64,000 nucleotides of DNA from an uncultured Adlercreutzia sp. Lineage in GTDB: Bacteria; Actinomycetota; Coriobacteriia; Coriobacteriales; Eggerthellaceae. Position 1 is the first letter of the stretch, and the number at the start of each line of letters is the position of its first letter. A program made the translations under genes and the position numbers. The stretch is from NCBI RefSeq assembly GCF_958431955.1, contig NZ_CAUASN010000011.1, positions 1 to 64,000 on the forward strand, written 5' to 3'. The notes beneath the pieces were generated by a model that saw nothing but the letters and a program-made list of their open reading frames with translations, had not been told where the DNA came from and ran no database searches. This document shows, one piece after another, positions 41,458-49,505 of the stretch.

Positions 41458-42507
41458 GTGGCAGAACCAGTAACTATCGCCGTCGACGCCATGGGAGGGG
41501 ACTTCGGCCCCGACGTGGTGCTCGCCGGCGCGGCGCGGGCCCTTGGGGCCGACCCCGACCTGCATCTGGTGGTCGTGGGGCCGGCCGATGTGGTGGAGCC
41601 CTTCGCCGCCGCCCACGACCGCGCGGTCTCCCAGGCGGCCAGCGAGGTCATCGAGATGGGCGAGCACCCGGCCGCAGCCGTGCGCGCCAAGAAGGACTCG
41701 TCCATCGTGGTGGGCTGCCGCCTGGTGAAGGAGGGTGCGGCCGACGGCTTCTTCTCGGCCGGGTCCACCGGCGCCTGCCTGGCCGCCGCCACGCTCGTGG
41801 TGGGTCGCGTGAAGGGCGTGAAGCGCCCGGCCTTGGGCCAGGTGCTCCCGGCTTACGCGCGTCCGACCCTGCTCATCGACGTGGGGGCCAACGCCGACTG
41901 CAAGCCGGAGTACCTGGTGCAGTTCGCGCAGATGGGCGCGGTGTACATGGAGGCCATCATGGGGGTGGAAAACCCGCGGGTGGGCCTTCTGAACATCGGC
42001 TCCGAGGACACCAAGGGCGACGAGTTCGCCCAGAAGGCCCACGAGCTTCTGGCCGCCTCGGTGCCGCAGTTCTCGGGCAACTGCGAGGGCGGCAACCTCA
42101 TGGCGGGCGATTTCGACGTGGTGGTCTGCGACGGGTTCACCGGCAACGTGTGCCTGAAGACCATCGAGGGCACCGCCAAGACCCTGTTCAAGTACGTGAA
42201 GGACGCGCTCATGTCCTCGCTGCCCTCGAAGCTGGGGGCGCTCCTCGTGAAGGGCGACCTGGCGCGCCTGAAGGGGAAGCTCTCGCCGGAGACCTACGGC
42301 GGCACCCCGCTGCTCGGCGTGAAGGGCGCCGTCATCGTGGGCCACGGCTCCTCGAGCGAGACGGCCGTCGCCAACGGCATCGCCGTGGCAGCCACCACCG
42401 TGCGGGCGAACGTGGCCGGCGTCATTGCCGAGACCGTGGCGCGCACGGCCAAGGCGGCCGGCGTGGGGGCCCGGGAAGGGGAGGCCGCGGCCTCGGATGC
42501 CCGATGA
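41458..42507 (+). CDS. plsX: phosphate acyltransferase PlsX
   Basis: A protein of 349 aa from the GTG at 41458, preferred over the ATG at 41407 because AAGGAG lies 8 bases upstream and the family start (TIAVDAMGGDFGPDVVLAGA) follows within five residues. PlsX turns acyl-ACP into acyl-phosphate for PlsY. Other motifs: FFSAGSTGACLAAATL, VGANADCKPEYLVQFAQMG, LLNIGSEDTKGDE, GNCEGGNLMAGDFDVVVCDG and the C-terminal VGHGSSSETAVANGI. The stop overlaps the rnc ATG (ATGA). Confidence 0.95.
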   Translation: MAEPVTIAVDAMGGDFGPDVVLAGAARALGADPDLHLVVVGPADVVEPFAAAHDRAVSQAASEVIEMGEHPAAAVRAKKDSSIVVGCRLVKEGAADGFFSAGSTGACLAAATLVVGRVKGVKRPALGQVLPAYARPTLLIDVGANADCKPEYLVQFAQMGAVYMEAIMGVENPRVGLLNIGSEDTKGDEFAQKAHELLAASVPQFSGNCEGGNLMAGDFDVVVCDGFTGNVCLKTIEGTAKTLFKYVKDALMSSLPSKLGALLVKGDLARLKGKLSPETYGGTPLLGVKGAVIVGHGSSSETAVANGIAVAATTVRANVAGVIAETVARTAKAAGVGAREGEAAASDAR

Positions 42508-43373
42508 GCCTTACCGACGAGCAGCGCGTGAAGCTCGAGCGCGCCCAGGAGATCTTAGACTGGCGCTTCGAGAACACCCAGTACCTGCTTTCCGCCATCA
42601 CCCACCCCTCGGCCACCGAGGGCCGCGCCGTGAAGTTCTCCTACGAGCGCCTGGAGTTCCTCGGCGATTCCATTCTGGGGGCGCTCGTGGCCAACGAGGC
42701 CTTCCACCGCTTCCCCGAGCTGGACGAGGGCGGCCTCACGCGCATCAAGGTGGCCCTCGTGTCGGGCGCGAGCCTGTCGGAGGTGGCCGAGAAGCTCGGG
42801 TTCGCCGACATTATCGTGTTCGGGTCCTCCGAGACCGGCACCGGCCGGCGCGGGCTGCACTCGGCGCTCGAGAACGTCTACGAGGCCGTGGTGGCCGCCC
42901 TGTATTTGGACGGCGGGGTGGACGTGGCCGGTGCCTTTGTGGAGCGCACTCTCATCCCGAAAATGTCGCTGTCGTTGGCCCGCGAGCCCGAGAACCCCAA
43001 GAGCGCCCTGCAGGAGAAGCTGCAGGAGGGCGGCATCACGCCCACCTACAAGCTCGTGGAGACCCAGGGGCCGCCCCACGACCGCACCTTCGTCGCCCAG
43101 GTGTACGCCGGCGACAAGGGGCTTGCCCGCGGGGTGGGCCGCACGAAGAAGGAGGCCGAGAGCCAGGCGGCGAAGTCCACCCTGGCGCGCCTGTCGGAGT
43201 TCTTCGGCATCGGGCTTTCCGACGAGCAGCAGGCCGAGAAGGCCGCCGAGAAGGCCGCGCGGGCCGAGGAGAAGGCCGCCACGCGCGCCGCCAAGGCCGC
43301 CGAGCGCGAGGCCGCCGCCCAGGCCAAGGCCGCCGCCAAGGCCGAGCGCGCCGCCAAGAGGAAGCAGGACTAA
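42504..43373 (+). CDS. rnc: ribonuclease III
   Basis: A protein of 289 aa. RNase III domain with signature ERLEFLGDSILG (about 49-60; E/D metal ligands), second site ENVYEAVVAALYLDGG (~122-137), then the double-stranded RNA-binding domain (NPKSALQEKLQEGGITPTYK to KKEAESQAAKSTL, ~157-232). The last ~55 residues are a low-complexity Ala/Lys/Glu tail (EKAAEKAARAEEKAATRAAK), absent from typical 220-240 aa enzymes and possibly an RNA- or DNA-contacting tail. ATG overlaps the plsX stop; smc begins 6 bases later. Confidence 0.95.
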   Translation: MSLTDEQRVKLERAQEILDWRFENTQYLLSAITHPSATEGRAVKFSYERLEFLGDSILGALVANEAFHRFPELDEGGLTRIKVALVSGASLSEVAEKLGFADIIVFGSSETGTGRRGLHSALENVYEAVVAALYLDGGVDVAGAFVERTLIPKMSLSLAREPENPKSALQEKLQEGGITPTYKLVETQGPPHDRTFVAQVYAGDKGLARGVGRTKKEAESQAAKSTLARLSEFFGIGLSDEQQAEKAAEKAARAEEKAATRAAKAAEREAAAQAKAAAKAERAAKRKQD

Positions 43374-43379
43374 GCGCCC

Positions 43380-46300
43380 ATGTACCTGAAATCTCTCGTA
43401 TTGAAGGGCTTCAAGTCCTTCGCCGACCGCAGCGTGCTGTCCATGGAGCCGGGCATCACGGCTATCGTGGGCCCCAACGGCTCCGGCAAGTCGAACATCT
43501 CCGACGCTGTTCTGTGGGTGCTCGGCGAGCGCAACGCGAAGAACCTGCGCGGCCAGGCCATGGAAGACGTCATCTTCGCCGGCTCGTCGGGCCGCGGCGG
43601 GGCGGGGCTGGCTGAGGTGGACCTCGTGCTGGACAACTCCGACGGCACGCTGCCGGTCGATTACAACGAGGTGGCCATCACCCGCCGCATGTACCGCAAC
43701 GGCGAGAGCGAGTACCTCATCAACGGCACCGTGGCGCGCCGCATGGACGTGCTTGACATTCTGCACGACTCCGGCCTGGGCACGGGCACCCATTCCATCA
43801 TCTCCCAGGGCTCGCTGGATTCCATCCTCCAGAGCAAGCCGGAGGACCGCCGCGCGCTCATCGAGGAGGCCGCCGGCGTGCTGAAGCACAAGCAGCGCAA
43901 GGCCAAAAGCGAGCGCAAGCTGGCGAACATGGACCAGCATCTCCTGCGCGCTCGCGACGTGGTGGGGGAGGTGGCCCGTCAGCTGGGACCTTTGGAGCGC
44001 AAGGCGAAGAAGGCCCGCACCTACCAGGAGCTCGCCGTGCAGCAGGCCGACCTCTCGCTGCGCATCGCCGTGGACGATCTGCGCCAGCTGCAGGGGGAGT
44101 GGGACGCCTCCCAGAAGCGCGAAGCCGAGCTGACCGCGCAGATGGAGGAGCGGCGCGGCGCCATCGAGGCGGCCGAGGCCGAGGTGGAGGCCCTGCAGGA
44201 GCGCATCCGCCAGGAGACGGTGGACGCCGGCGACCTGTCGCGGCGCCATCGGGCGGCCGCGGCGGCCGTGGAGCGCTTCGACTCCACCACCATGATGCTG
44301 CGCGAGCGGCGCCGCGCGGCGCTCGCCCGCGCCGGCGAGCTGGAGCTTTCCCTGGAAGCGAACCGCGTGAAGGCCGACGAGGCCGCCGCCGAGCTGGAGC
44401 GCGCCACGGCGCTGTTCGACGAGGCCGCCGGCGAGCGCGAGGCGGCCGAGAAGAAGGTGTCGGACCTGGACTGCGTCTACCGCGATCTGGGCAGCCGCCG
44501 CGGGGCGCTGGAGCGGGAGCTGTCGGCCATCGCGAAGGACAACGAGAAGATGTCGGGGTCTGTCGAGGCGGCCCGGCGCAAGCACGCCGAGAACACCGAG
44601 GCCCTCACCCACGGCCTGGCCCACGTGCAGGTGATCGAGAGCCACGCCGCCGAGCTTTCTCTGGAGCTTGCCCGCGTGCAGGGCGAGGCCGAGGAGGCGG
44701 CTGCCGCAGCTGCCGAGGCCGACGGCGCGCTTTCCGCGCTCGTGGCCGACGAGTCGGCGGCCCGCCAGGCCGTCGGCGCCGCCGTGCAGTCGCGCGACGC
44801 GGCCCGGGCGGCCCTCGATGAGGCGCGGGACACCCACCGCGCCCTCACGGTGGAGATAGCCACCCTCGAGGAGGTGGAGCGCACGAGCGCCGCCTCGGCC
44901 GGCGAGGCCCGGGCGTGGCTCGTGGAGCACGGCCACGAGCTGGCCGGCATCGGCGAGCCGCTCTCGCACATCGTCCAAGCGGCCCCGGGCTTCGAGGGGC
45001 TTGTGGAGACGCTGCTCGGCGCCGACGTGACCACGCTGCTCGTCGAGGACGCGGCGGTGGTGGAGGCTGTGGCGGCCCGCCTGGCCGAGGCCGGCGCCGA
45101 GGGCGAGGTGGCCTTCCTGCTGCGCGACGACGCCGCGCGCCCCGGTGCTCGCGCCGAGGGCTGGCGGCCCCCGGCCGGCGTCGAGGGCACCCCGCTTCTG
45201 TCCGAGCTCTCCTTCCCCGAGGCCGACCGCGCGGCGGTGGAGGCGCTTCTGGGCGATGTGGTGGTGTGCCCGAGCCTGGACGCGGCGCTTGCGGCTCATG
45301 CCGCCGATGCGCTGGCCCTGCGCTTCGTGACCGGCGACGGGTCGGTGGTCTGGCCCTCCGGCAAGGTGTCGGTGGGCGGCTCGGTGGTGGACGAGGGCAC
45401 CGGCGCCCTGGCGCGCCATCGCCGCCTGGAGAGCCTGCGCGCCCAGCTTCAGGCCGCCCAGGAGGCCGTAGCCAAGGCCGAGGAGGCCCACCGCCTGGCC
45501 GAGGAGGCCCTGCGCCACGCCCAGGCCACGAGCCTGGAGCTGTCCCAGTCGCTCGCGGCCCTGCGCGGCCGCGCCGAGGCCGCCCGCGCCGCCGCCGACG
45601 CGGCCGCCGAGAAGCTCACGGCCTGCCGGCGCGAGCTGGAGGGCGTGGAGCGTCAGCGCGCCGAGGCCGAGGCGGTCATCTCCAAGGCCCGGCCCAACGT
45701 GGAGTCCTTCGAGGCCCAGATCGCCGAGCTGGAGGAGAAGATGGCCGCGGCCAAGGAGCGCACGGCGGCCCTTCAGGAGGAGCTCGCGCCCCTGCGCCGC
45801 GAGGCCCACCGCACCTCCGACGCCCTGTCCGAGGCGAAGCTCGCCGCCGCCACGCTTGTGGAGCGGGTGACCTACGCCGAGCGCGTGCGCGACGCCCGCG
45901 CCCGTGACCTCGAGTCGCTTGCCGCCGCCTCGGCCGAGGCGGCCTCCCTCCTGCAGGTGAAGACCGTGTCCGCCGCGCGCTTGGAGCCGCTGCTCGCCCT
46001 GTTCGACGAGCTCGTGGCCGCCGCGCAGCGCTGGACGCGCGCCCTGGAGGAGCAGACCGCCGCCGCCCAGGATTCCTCCACGGGTCTGCACGCGTCGGTG
46101 ACCGAGGCCCGCCAGCGGGCCCACGAGGCCCACGCGGCCTTCGACGCCGTCACCGAGCGGCTCTCCGAGGCCCGGGTGCAGAAGGGCCGTTTGGAGCTGC
46201 AGGTGGAGGCGGCGGTGAACCACATCGCCCAGGATTGCAAGACACCGCTGGAGACGGCGCTCGCGCTGCCGCCTCTGGAGGGGCGCGCCGAGGTGGAGGA

Positions 46301-46949
46301 CGAGCTGTTCCGCATCAACCGCCGCATCGCGAACCTCGGCACCATCAACCCCGACGCCGCCGAGGAGTACGACGAGCTGAAGGTGCGCTACGACTACCTG
46401 TCTGGCCAGCTGGACGATCTGGACTCGGCCCGCAAGGCCCTCGCGAAGATCAACCGCGTCATCGACCAGCGCATGAAGGACGACTTCATCCGCACCTACG
46501 AGACGGTGGATGCGAGCTTCCAGGAGATCTTCGCCACGCTGTTCCCCGGCGGCAAGGCGAACCTGTCGCTCGTGGATCCGGATGATCTGGAGAACACCGG
46601 CGTGGAGGTGAACGCCCAGCCCAAGGGCAAGCGCATCGCGAAGATGATGCTGCTCTCCGGCGGCGAGAAGTCGCTCACGGCGCTCGCGCTCCTGTTCGCG
46701 GTGTACCGCACGCGCTCGACCCCGTTCTACATCCTGGACGAGGTGGAGGCGGCCCTCGACGACACGAACCTGCGCCGCCTGGCCGCCTACATCAACAGCC
46801 TGCGCGAGGACACCCAGCTCATCATGATCACCCACCAGCGCCGCACCATGGAGATGGCCGACACCCTGTTCGGCGTGTCCATGCAAGGTGACGGCGTGAC
46901 CAAGGTGATCAGCCAGAAGCTCGACCAAGCCTTGAAGCTCGCTGAATAG
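43380..46949 (+). CDS. smc: chromosome segregation protein SMC
   Basis: A protein of 1,189 aa, full family length. N-terminal ATPase half with Walker A VGPNGSGKSNISDAV (about 30-44) and Q-loop region SQGSLDSILQ; coiled coil 1 (~165-500); hinge (~520-650, e.g. FEGLVETLLGADVTTLLVED, GSVVWPSGKVSVGG); coiled coil 2 (~670-1015); C-terminal half with ABC signature LLSGGEKSLTALALLFA (about 1093-1109) and Walker B FYILDEVEAALDD (~1117-1129). Gly-rich hinge residues are retained. SMC is the core of the condensin complex with ScpA/ScpB, which are not in the window. It ends the rpmF-plsX-rnc-smc block; a terminator follows. Confidence 0.97.
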   Translation: MYLKSLVLKGFKSFADRSVLSMEPGITAIVGPNGSGKSNISDAVLWVLGERNAKNLRGQAMEDVIFAGSSGRGGAGLAEVDLVLDNSDGTLPVDYNEVAITRRMYRNGESEYLINGTVARRMDVLDILHDSGLGTGTHSIISQGSLDSILQSKPEDRRALIEEAAGVLKHKQRKAKSERKLANMDQHLLRARDVVGEVARQLGPLERKAKKARTYQELAVQQADLSLRIAVDDLRQLQGEWDASQKREAELTAQMEERRGAIEAAEAEVEALQERIRQETVDAGDLSRRHRAAAAAVERFDSTTMMLRERRRAALARAGELELSLEANRVKADEAAAELERATALFDEAAGEREAAEKKVSDLDCVYRDLGSRRGALERELSAIAKDNEKMSGSVEAARRKHAENTEALTHGLAHVQVIESHAAELSLELARVQGEAEEAAAAAAEADGALSALVADESAARQAVGAAVQSRDAARAALDEARDTHRALTVEIATLEEVERTSAASAGEARAWLVEHGHELAGIGEPLSHIVQAAPGFEGLVETLLGADVTTLLVEDAAVVEAVAARLAEAGAEGEVAFLLRDDAARPGARAEGWRPPAGVEGTPLLSELSFPEADRAAVEALLGDVVVCPSLDAALAAHAADALALRFVTGDGSVVWPSGKVSVGGSVVDEGTGALARHRRLESLRAQLQAAQEAVAKAEEAHRLAEEALRHAQATSLELSQSLAALRGRAEAARAAADAAAEKLTACRRELEGVERQRAEAEAVISKARPNVESFEAQIAELEEKMAAAKERTAALQEELAPLRREAHRTSDALSEAKLAAATLVERVTYAERVRDARARDLESLAAASAEAASLLQVKTVSAARLEPLLALFDELVAAAQRWTRALEEQTAAAQDSSTGLHASVTEARQRAHEAHAAFDAVTERLSEARVQKGRLELQVEAAVNHIAQDCKTPLETALALPPLEGRAEVEDELFRINRRIANLGTINPDAAEEYDELKVRYDYLSGQLDDLDSARKALAKINRVIDQRMKDDFIRTYETVDASFQEIFATLFPGGKANLSLVDPDDLENTGVEVNAQPKGKRIAKMMLLSGGEKSLTALALLFAVYRTRSTPFYILDEVEAALDDTNLRRLAAYINSLREDTQLIMITHQRRTMEMADTLFGVSMQGDGVTKVISQKLDQALKLAE

Positions 46950-47000
46950 GACGCTCGCCGGGCAGTTCGTATCGCTGGAGTGATCGGGCTTTCCGGTTCC

Positions 47001-47036
47001 AGGCGCATCGAAATACCGATGCGCCTACCCCTTTTG
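47001..47036 (+). terminator. Rho-independent terminator after smc
   Basis: AGGCGCATCG (47001-47010) and CGATGCGCCT (47017-47026) with loop AAATAC, followed by ACCCCTTTT. Confidence 0.75.
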
Positions 47037-47097
47037 GGGAATGCGGGGTGCGCGGGGCGCGGGTAGACTCCTCTCGTAAAGAGAGGAGGTAGTGCCC

Positions 47098-47727
47098 ATG
47101 GAAGTGTTCTCGAAGACCTGCGTCGCCGTGCTGGCGGGCGGGGTCTCCCGGCGCTTCGGGGCGCCCAAGCTGCTCGCCCCCTTCGCCGGCACGACCCTGC
47201 TCGATCGGGCTCTTGCCACGGCAACGGGATCGGCGGCCGATTGCGCTGCCGTGGTGACCGGGGCCTATCATCGGGAGATGTCGGAGCATCTGGAGGGTGC
47301 CGACCTGAGCGGCGCGCCGTGCCGCATCGTGCGCAACCGCCAGTGGGAGGCGGGCCAGGCGACCTCGGTGCACGCGGCGGTACGCTTCGCCCGGGCCGAG
47401 GGTGCGTCCGCGCTGCTCATTATGGTAGCCGACCAGCCTCGGGTGACCGCGGCGCACCTGAACGCGCTTCTGTGGGAGTACGACCAGGGAAGCGCCCAGG
47501 CCTATCTGTCCGCCACCGACCACGGCCACGGCAACCCCTGCATCTTCGACGAGTCGCTCTTCGACGACCTGCTCGCCCTGGAAGGCGACGAGGGCGCTCG
47601 GGCGCTCTTCCGCACTCGTCGCGACGTGGCGGCGCGCCATGTGCACTTCGACGACCCCTATCTGTTCGAGGACGTGGATACTCCGGCGGATTTGCGTCGC
47701 TTGGAGGAGGCGATGGGCCGTGGCTAA
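47098..47727 (+). CDS. MobA/MocA-like molybdopterin nucleotidyltransferase
   Basis: A protein of 209 aa. Nucleotidyltransferase start VAVLAGGVSRRFGAPKLLAPFAG (about 10-32; the LAGGxSxRxGxxK loop binds NTP), then GQATSVHAAVRFA (~86-98), MVADQPRVTAAHL (~108-120, metal-binding DQP) and NPCIFDESLFDDLLAL. DQP and GQATS are features of MocA, which makes the CMP-form cofactor for xanthine-oxidase-family enzymes; the downstream molybdenum hydroxylase fits this. Start ATG 47098 has GGAGG 8 bases upstream, inside a small hairpin (CCTCTC/GAGAGG). Overlaps the SufS gene by 8 bases. Confidence 0.85.
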   Translation: MEVFSKTCVAVLAGGVSRRFGAPKLLAPFAGTTLLDRALATATGSAADCAAVVTGAYHREMSEHLEGADLSGAPCRIVRNRQWEAGQATSVHAAVRFARAEGASALLIMVADQPRVTAAHLNALLWEYDQGSAQAYLSATDHGHGNPCIFDESLFDDLLALEGDEGARALFRTRRDVAARHVHFDDPYLFEDVDTPADLRRLEEAMGRG

Positions 47728-49027
47728 TCTGAGCCCCTCCGCTCCCGTCTCGATCGCTCCGGTTGCGTCCGCTGTGCCGCCGCTCGACCGCAGCGCCTAT
47801 CCCATCCTGGAGCGGCGGATGGGGCCGGGAGGGAACCGCCCCCTCGTCTACCTCGACAGCGCCGCCACCGCGCTCGTGTCGCGCTTCGTCACCGATGCCT
47901 ATACCGATTTCCTACATACCAGCTGCGCGAACATCCACCGGGGCGCCCATCGGCTCGCCGAGGAGGCCACCGATGCCTTCGAGTGCGCCCGTGAGTCCGT
48001 GGCCCGCTTCTTCGGGGTGGGCGACGCGGCACGGGTGGTGCTCACCCACGGGGCGACCGAGTCGTTGAATCTGGCGGCCCGGGGCTGGGCTGAGGGCCAT
48101 CTGCGGCGTGGCGATGTGGTGGCCGTGGCCGAAGACGGCCACCACTCCAACCTCGTTCCGTGGCTTTCGGCCGCCGAACGTGCCGGCGCGGAAGTGGCCT
48201 GGATCCCGCTCAATGCCGACGGCGTACTCGACTACGGCGTGTGGAGCAGCATTGCCGAGTGCCGCCCCCGGCTCGTGGCGCTCAGCAGTCGGTCGAACGT
48301 GCTGGGTTTCCGCCAGCCTGCCCTCGATCGCATCATGCACGACGCGCGCCGCGCCGGGGCTGTGGTGGTGCTCGACGGCGCCCAGAGCGCCGCCTGCGAC
48401 CCGATTGCCTTCGACCGGAGCGACGCCGACTTCTACGCCTGCTCGGCTCACAAGATGGGCGGCGTTACGGGTGTGGGGGCCCTTCTGTGCTCGCCGCGCG
48501 TCTTCGAAGAGATGGAGCCGATGCTTCTCGGCGGTGGTATGGCAGCCTCCGTGGGGCGCGACGGGTGGAGCCCGCTTGAGGGCACGGCGGCCTTTGAGGC
48601 CGGTACGCCGCCCATCGCCGCGGCGGTGGCATGGAGCGCGGCCCTCGACGAGCTTGAGGCGGCCGGCCCCGCACGCATCGCCGCGCACGTCGGGCATCTG
48701 GCCCAGCGGGCGCGGCGCGGCCTGGAAGCGCTGCCCGGCGTGTCGGTGCTCGGAGGCCGCGCCCCTGAGCCCTTCTGCTCGCTCGTGAGCTTCACGGTGA
48801 AGGAGATGCATCCCCACGATGTGGGACAGGCCCTGGATGCGGCCGGAATCATGGTGCGTGCGGGCCATCACTGCGCCAAGCCCGTGCACGCGGCCCTCGG
48901 CGTGCGCGCCAGCGTGCGGGCGAGCTTTGCCGGCTATTCCATCGAGGACGAAGTGGACGCGCTCGTGGAGGCGCTCGCCCGAGCTATCGACGAGAAGGGC
49001 ATCAACGAGAAGGGAGGTCGGTCATGA
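47720..49027 (+). CDS. SufS-type cysteine desulfurase
   Basis: A protein of 435 aa from the GTG at 47720 (GGAGGAGG 9 bases upstream), overlapping the MocA-like gene. Class V PLP enzyme of group II: VYLDSAATALVSRFV (about 33-47), NIHRGAHRLAEEATDAFECA (~61-80), THGATESLNLAA, SAHKMGGVTGVGALL with PLP Lys245, and RAGHHCAKPVHAALG with catalytic Cys385. It pairs with SufU encoded next (4-base overlap). No sufBCD genes are here. Its place between a molybdenum-cofactor enzyme and a molybdenum hydroxylase allows two roles: Fe-S supply, or sulfuration of the Mo centre. Both are inference. Confidence 0.9.
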   Translation: MANLSPSAPVSIAPVASAVPPLDRSAYPILERRMGPGGNRPLVYLDSAATALVSRFVTDAYTDFLHTSCANIHRGAHRLAEEATDAFECARESVARFFGVGDAARVVLTHGATESLNLAARGWAEGHLRRGDVVAVAEDGHHSNLVPWLSAAERAGAEVAWIPLNADGVLDYGVWSSIAECRPRLVALSSRSNVLGFRQPALDRIMHDARRAGAVVVLDGAQSAACDPIAFDRSDADFYACSAHKMGGVTGVGALLCSPRVFEEMEPMLLGGGMAASVGRDGWSPLEGTAAFEAGTPPIAAAVAWSAALDELEAAGPARIAAHVGHLAQRARRGLEALPGVSVLGGRAPEPFCSLVSFTVKEMHPHDVGQALDAAGIMVRAGHHCAKPVHAALGVRASVRASFAGYSIEDEVDALVEALARAIDEKGINEKGGRS

Positions 49028-49455
49028 CCGTGACCGTCGACGACCCCGCTATCGCCCGCCGCAGCCGGAGGGCAACCCATCGCGGCTTCGAGGGGCTGGC
49101 TCCTGCGGGGACGGCACCGGGAAAGGCGGGGGAGGTGCGCGAGGCAGGTGCGCGGGGCGACAACCCGTTCTGCGGCGACGAGCTGGAAGTGCGCGTGCGG
49201 CTGCGGCGCGACGGCGCATGCGGGTGGATCGTCGAGCATGCGGCCTTCGACGGCTACGCCTGCACGCTGTGCCTGGCCGCGGCCGACGCGCTCATGGAAG
49301 CTGCCGAGGGATTGACGGCGGCGCAGGCTCGCGCGCTCACGGGCGAGGATGCCTGCGCGCTGCTCGGCGGCCTGGAGGTGGGCCGCACGCGCAAGGGCTG
49401 TGTCGAGCTGCCGGCGACGGTGCTTTCCCGGGCGCTGTTGACGGTGGTAGAATAG
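49024..49455 (+). CDS. SufU-like Fe-S scaffold / sulfur-transfer protein
   Basis: A protein of 143 aa whose ATG overlaps the SufS stop. NifU_N-type metal-site residues are in place: NPFCGDELEV (C50, D52), DGYACTLCLAAADALMEA (C80) and RKGCVELPATVLSRAL (C126). In Bacillus SufU this Zn site accepts the persulfide from SufS. The N-terminal ~40 residues are an unconserved extension. Context therefore suggests a dedicated SufS-SufU pair for the cluster-rich enzyme downstream. Confidence 0.88.
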   Translation: MTVTVDDPAIARRSRRATHRGFEGLAPAGTAPGKAGEVREAGARGDNPFCGDELEVRVRLRRDGACGWIVEHAAFDGYACTLCLAAADALMEAAEGLTAAQARALTGEDACALLGGLEVGRTRKGCVELPATVLSRALLTVVE

Positions 49456-49505
49456 CGGGAAAACCGAGGCCGGAGCGTTCGGCCATAGGAGGAGGGGATG
49501 CGGGG

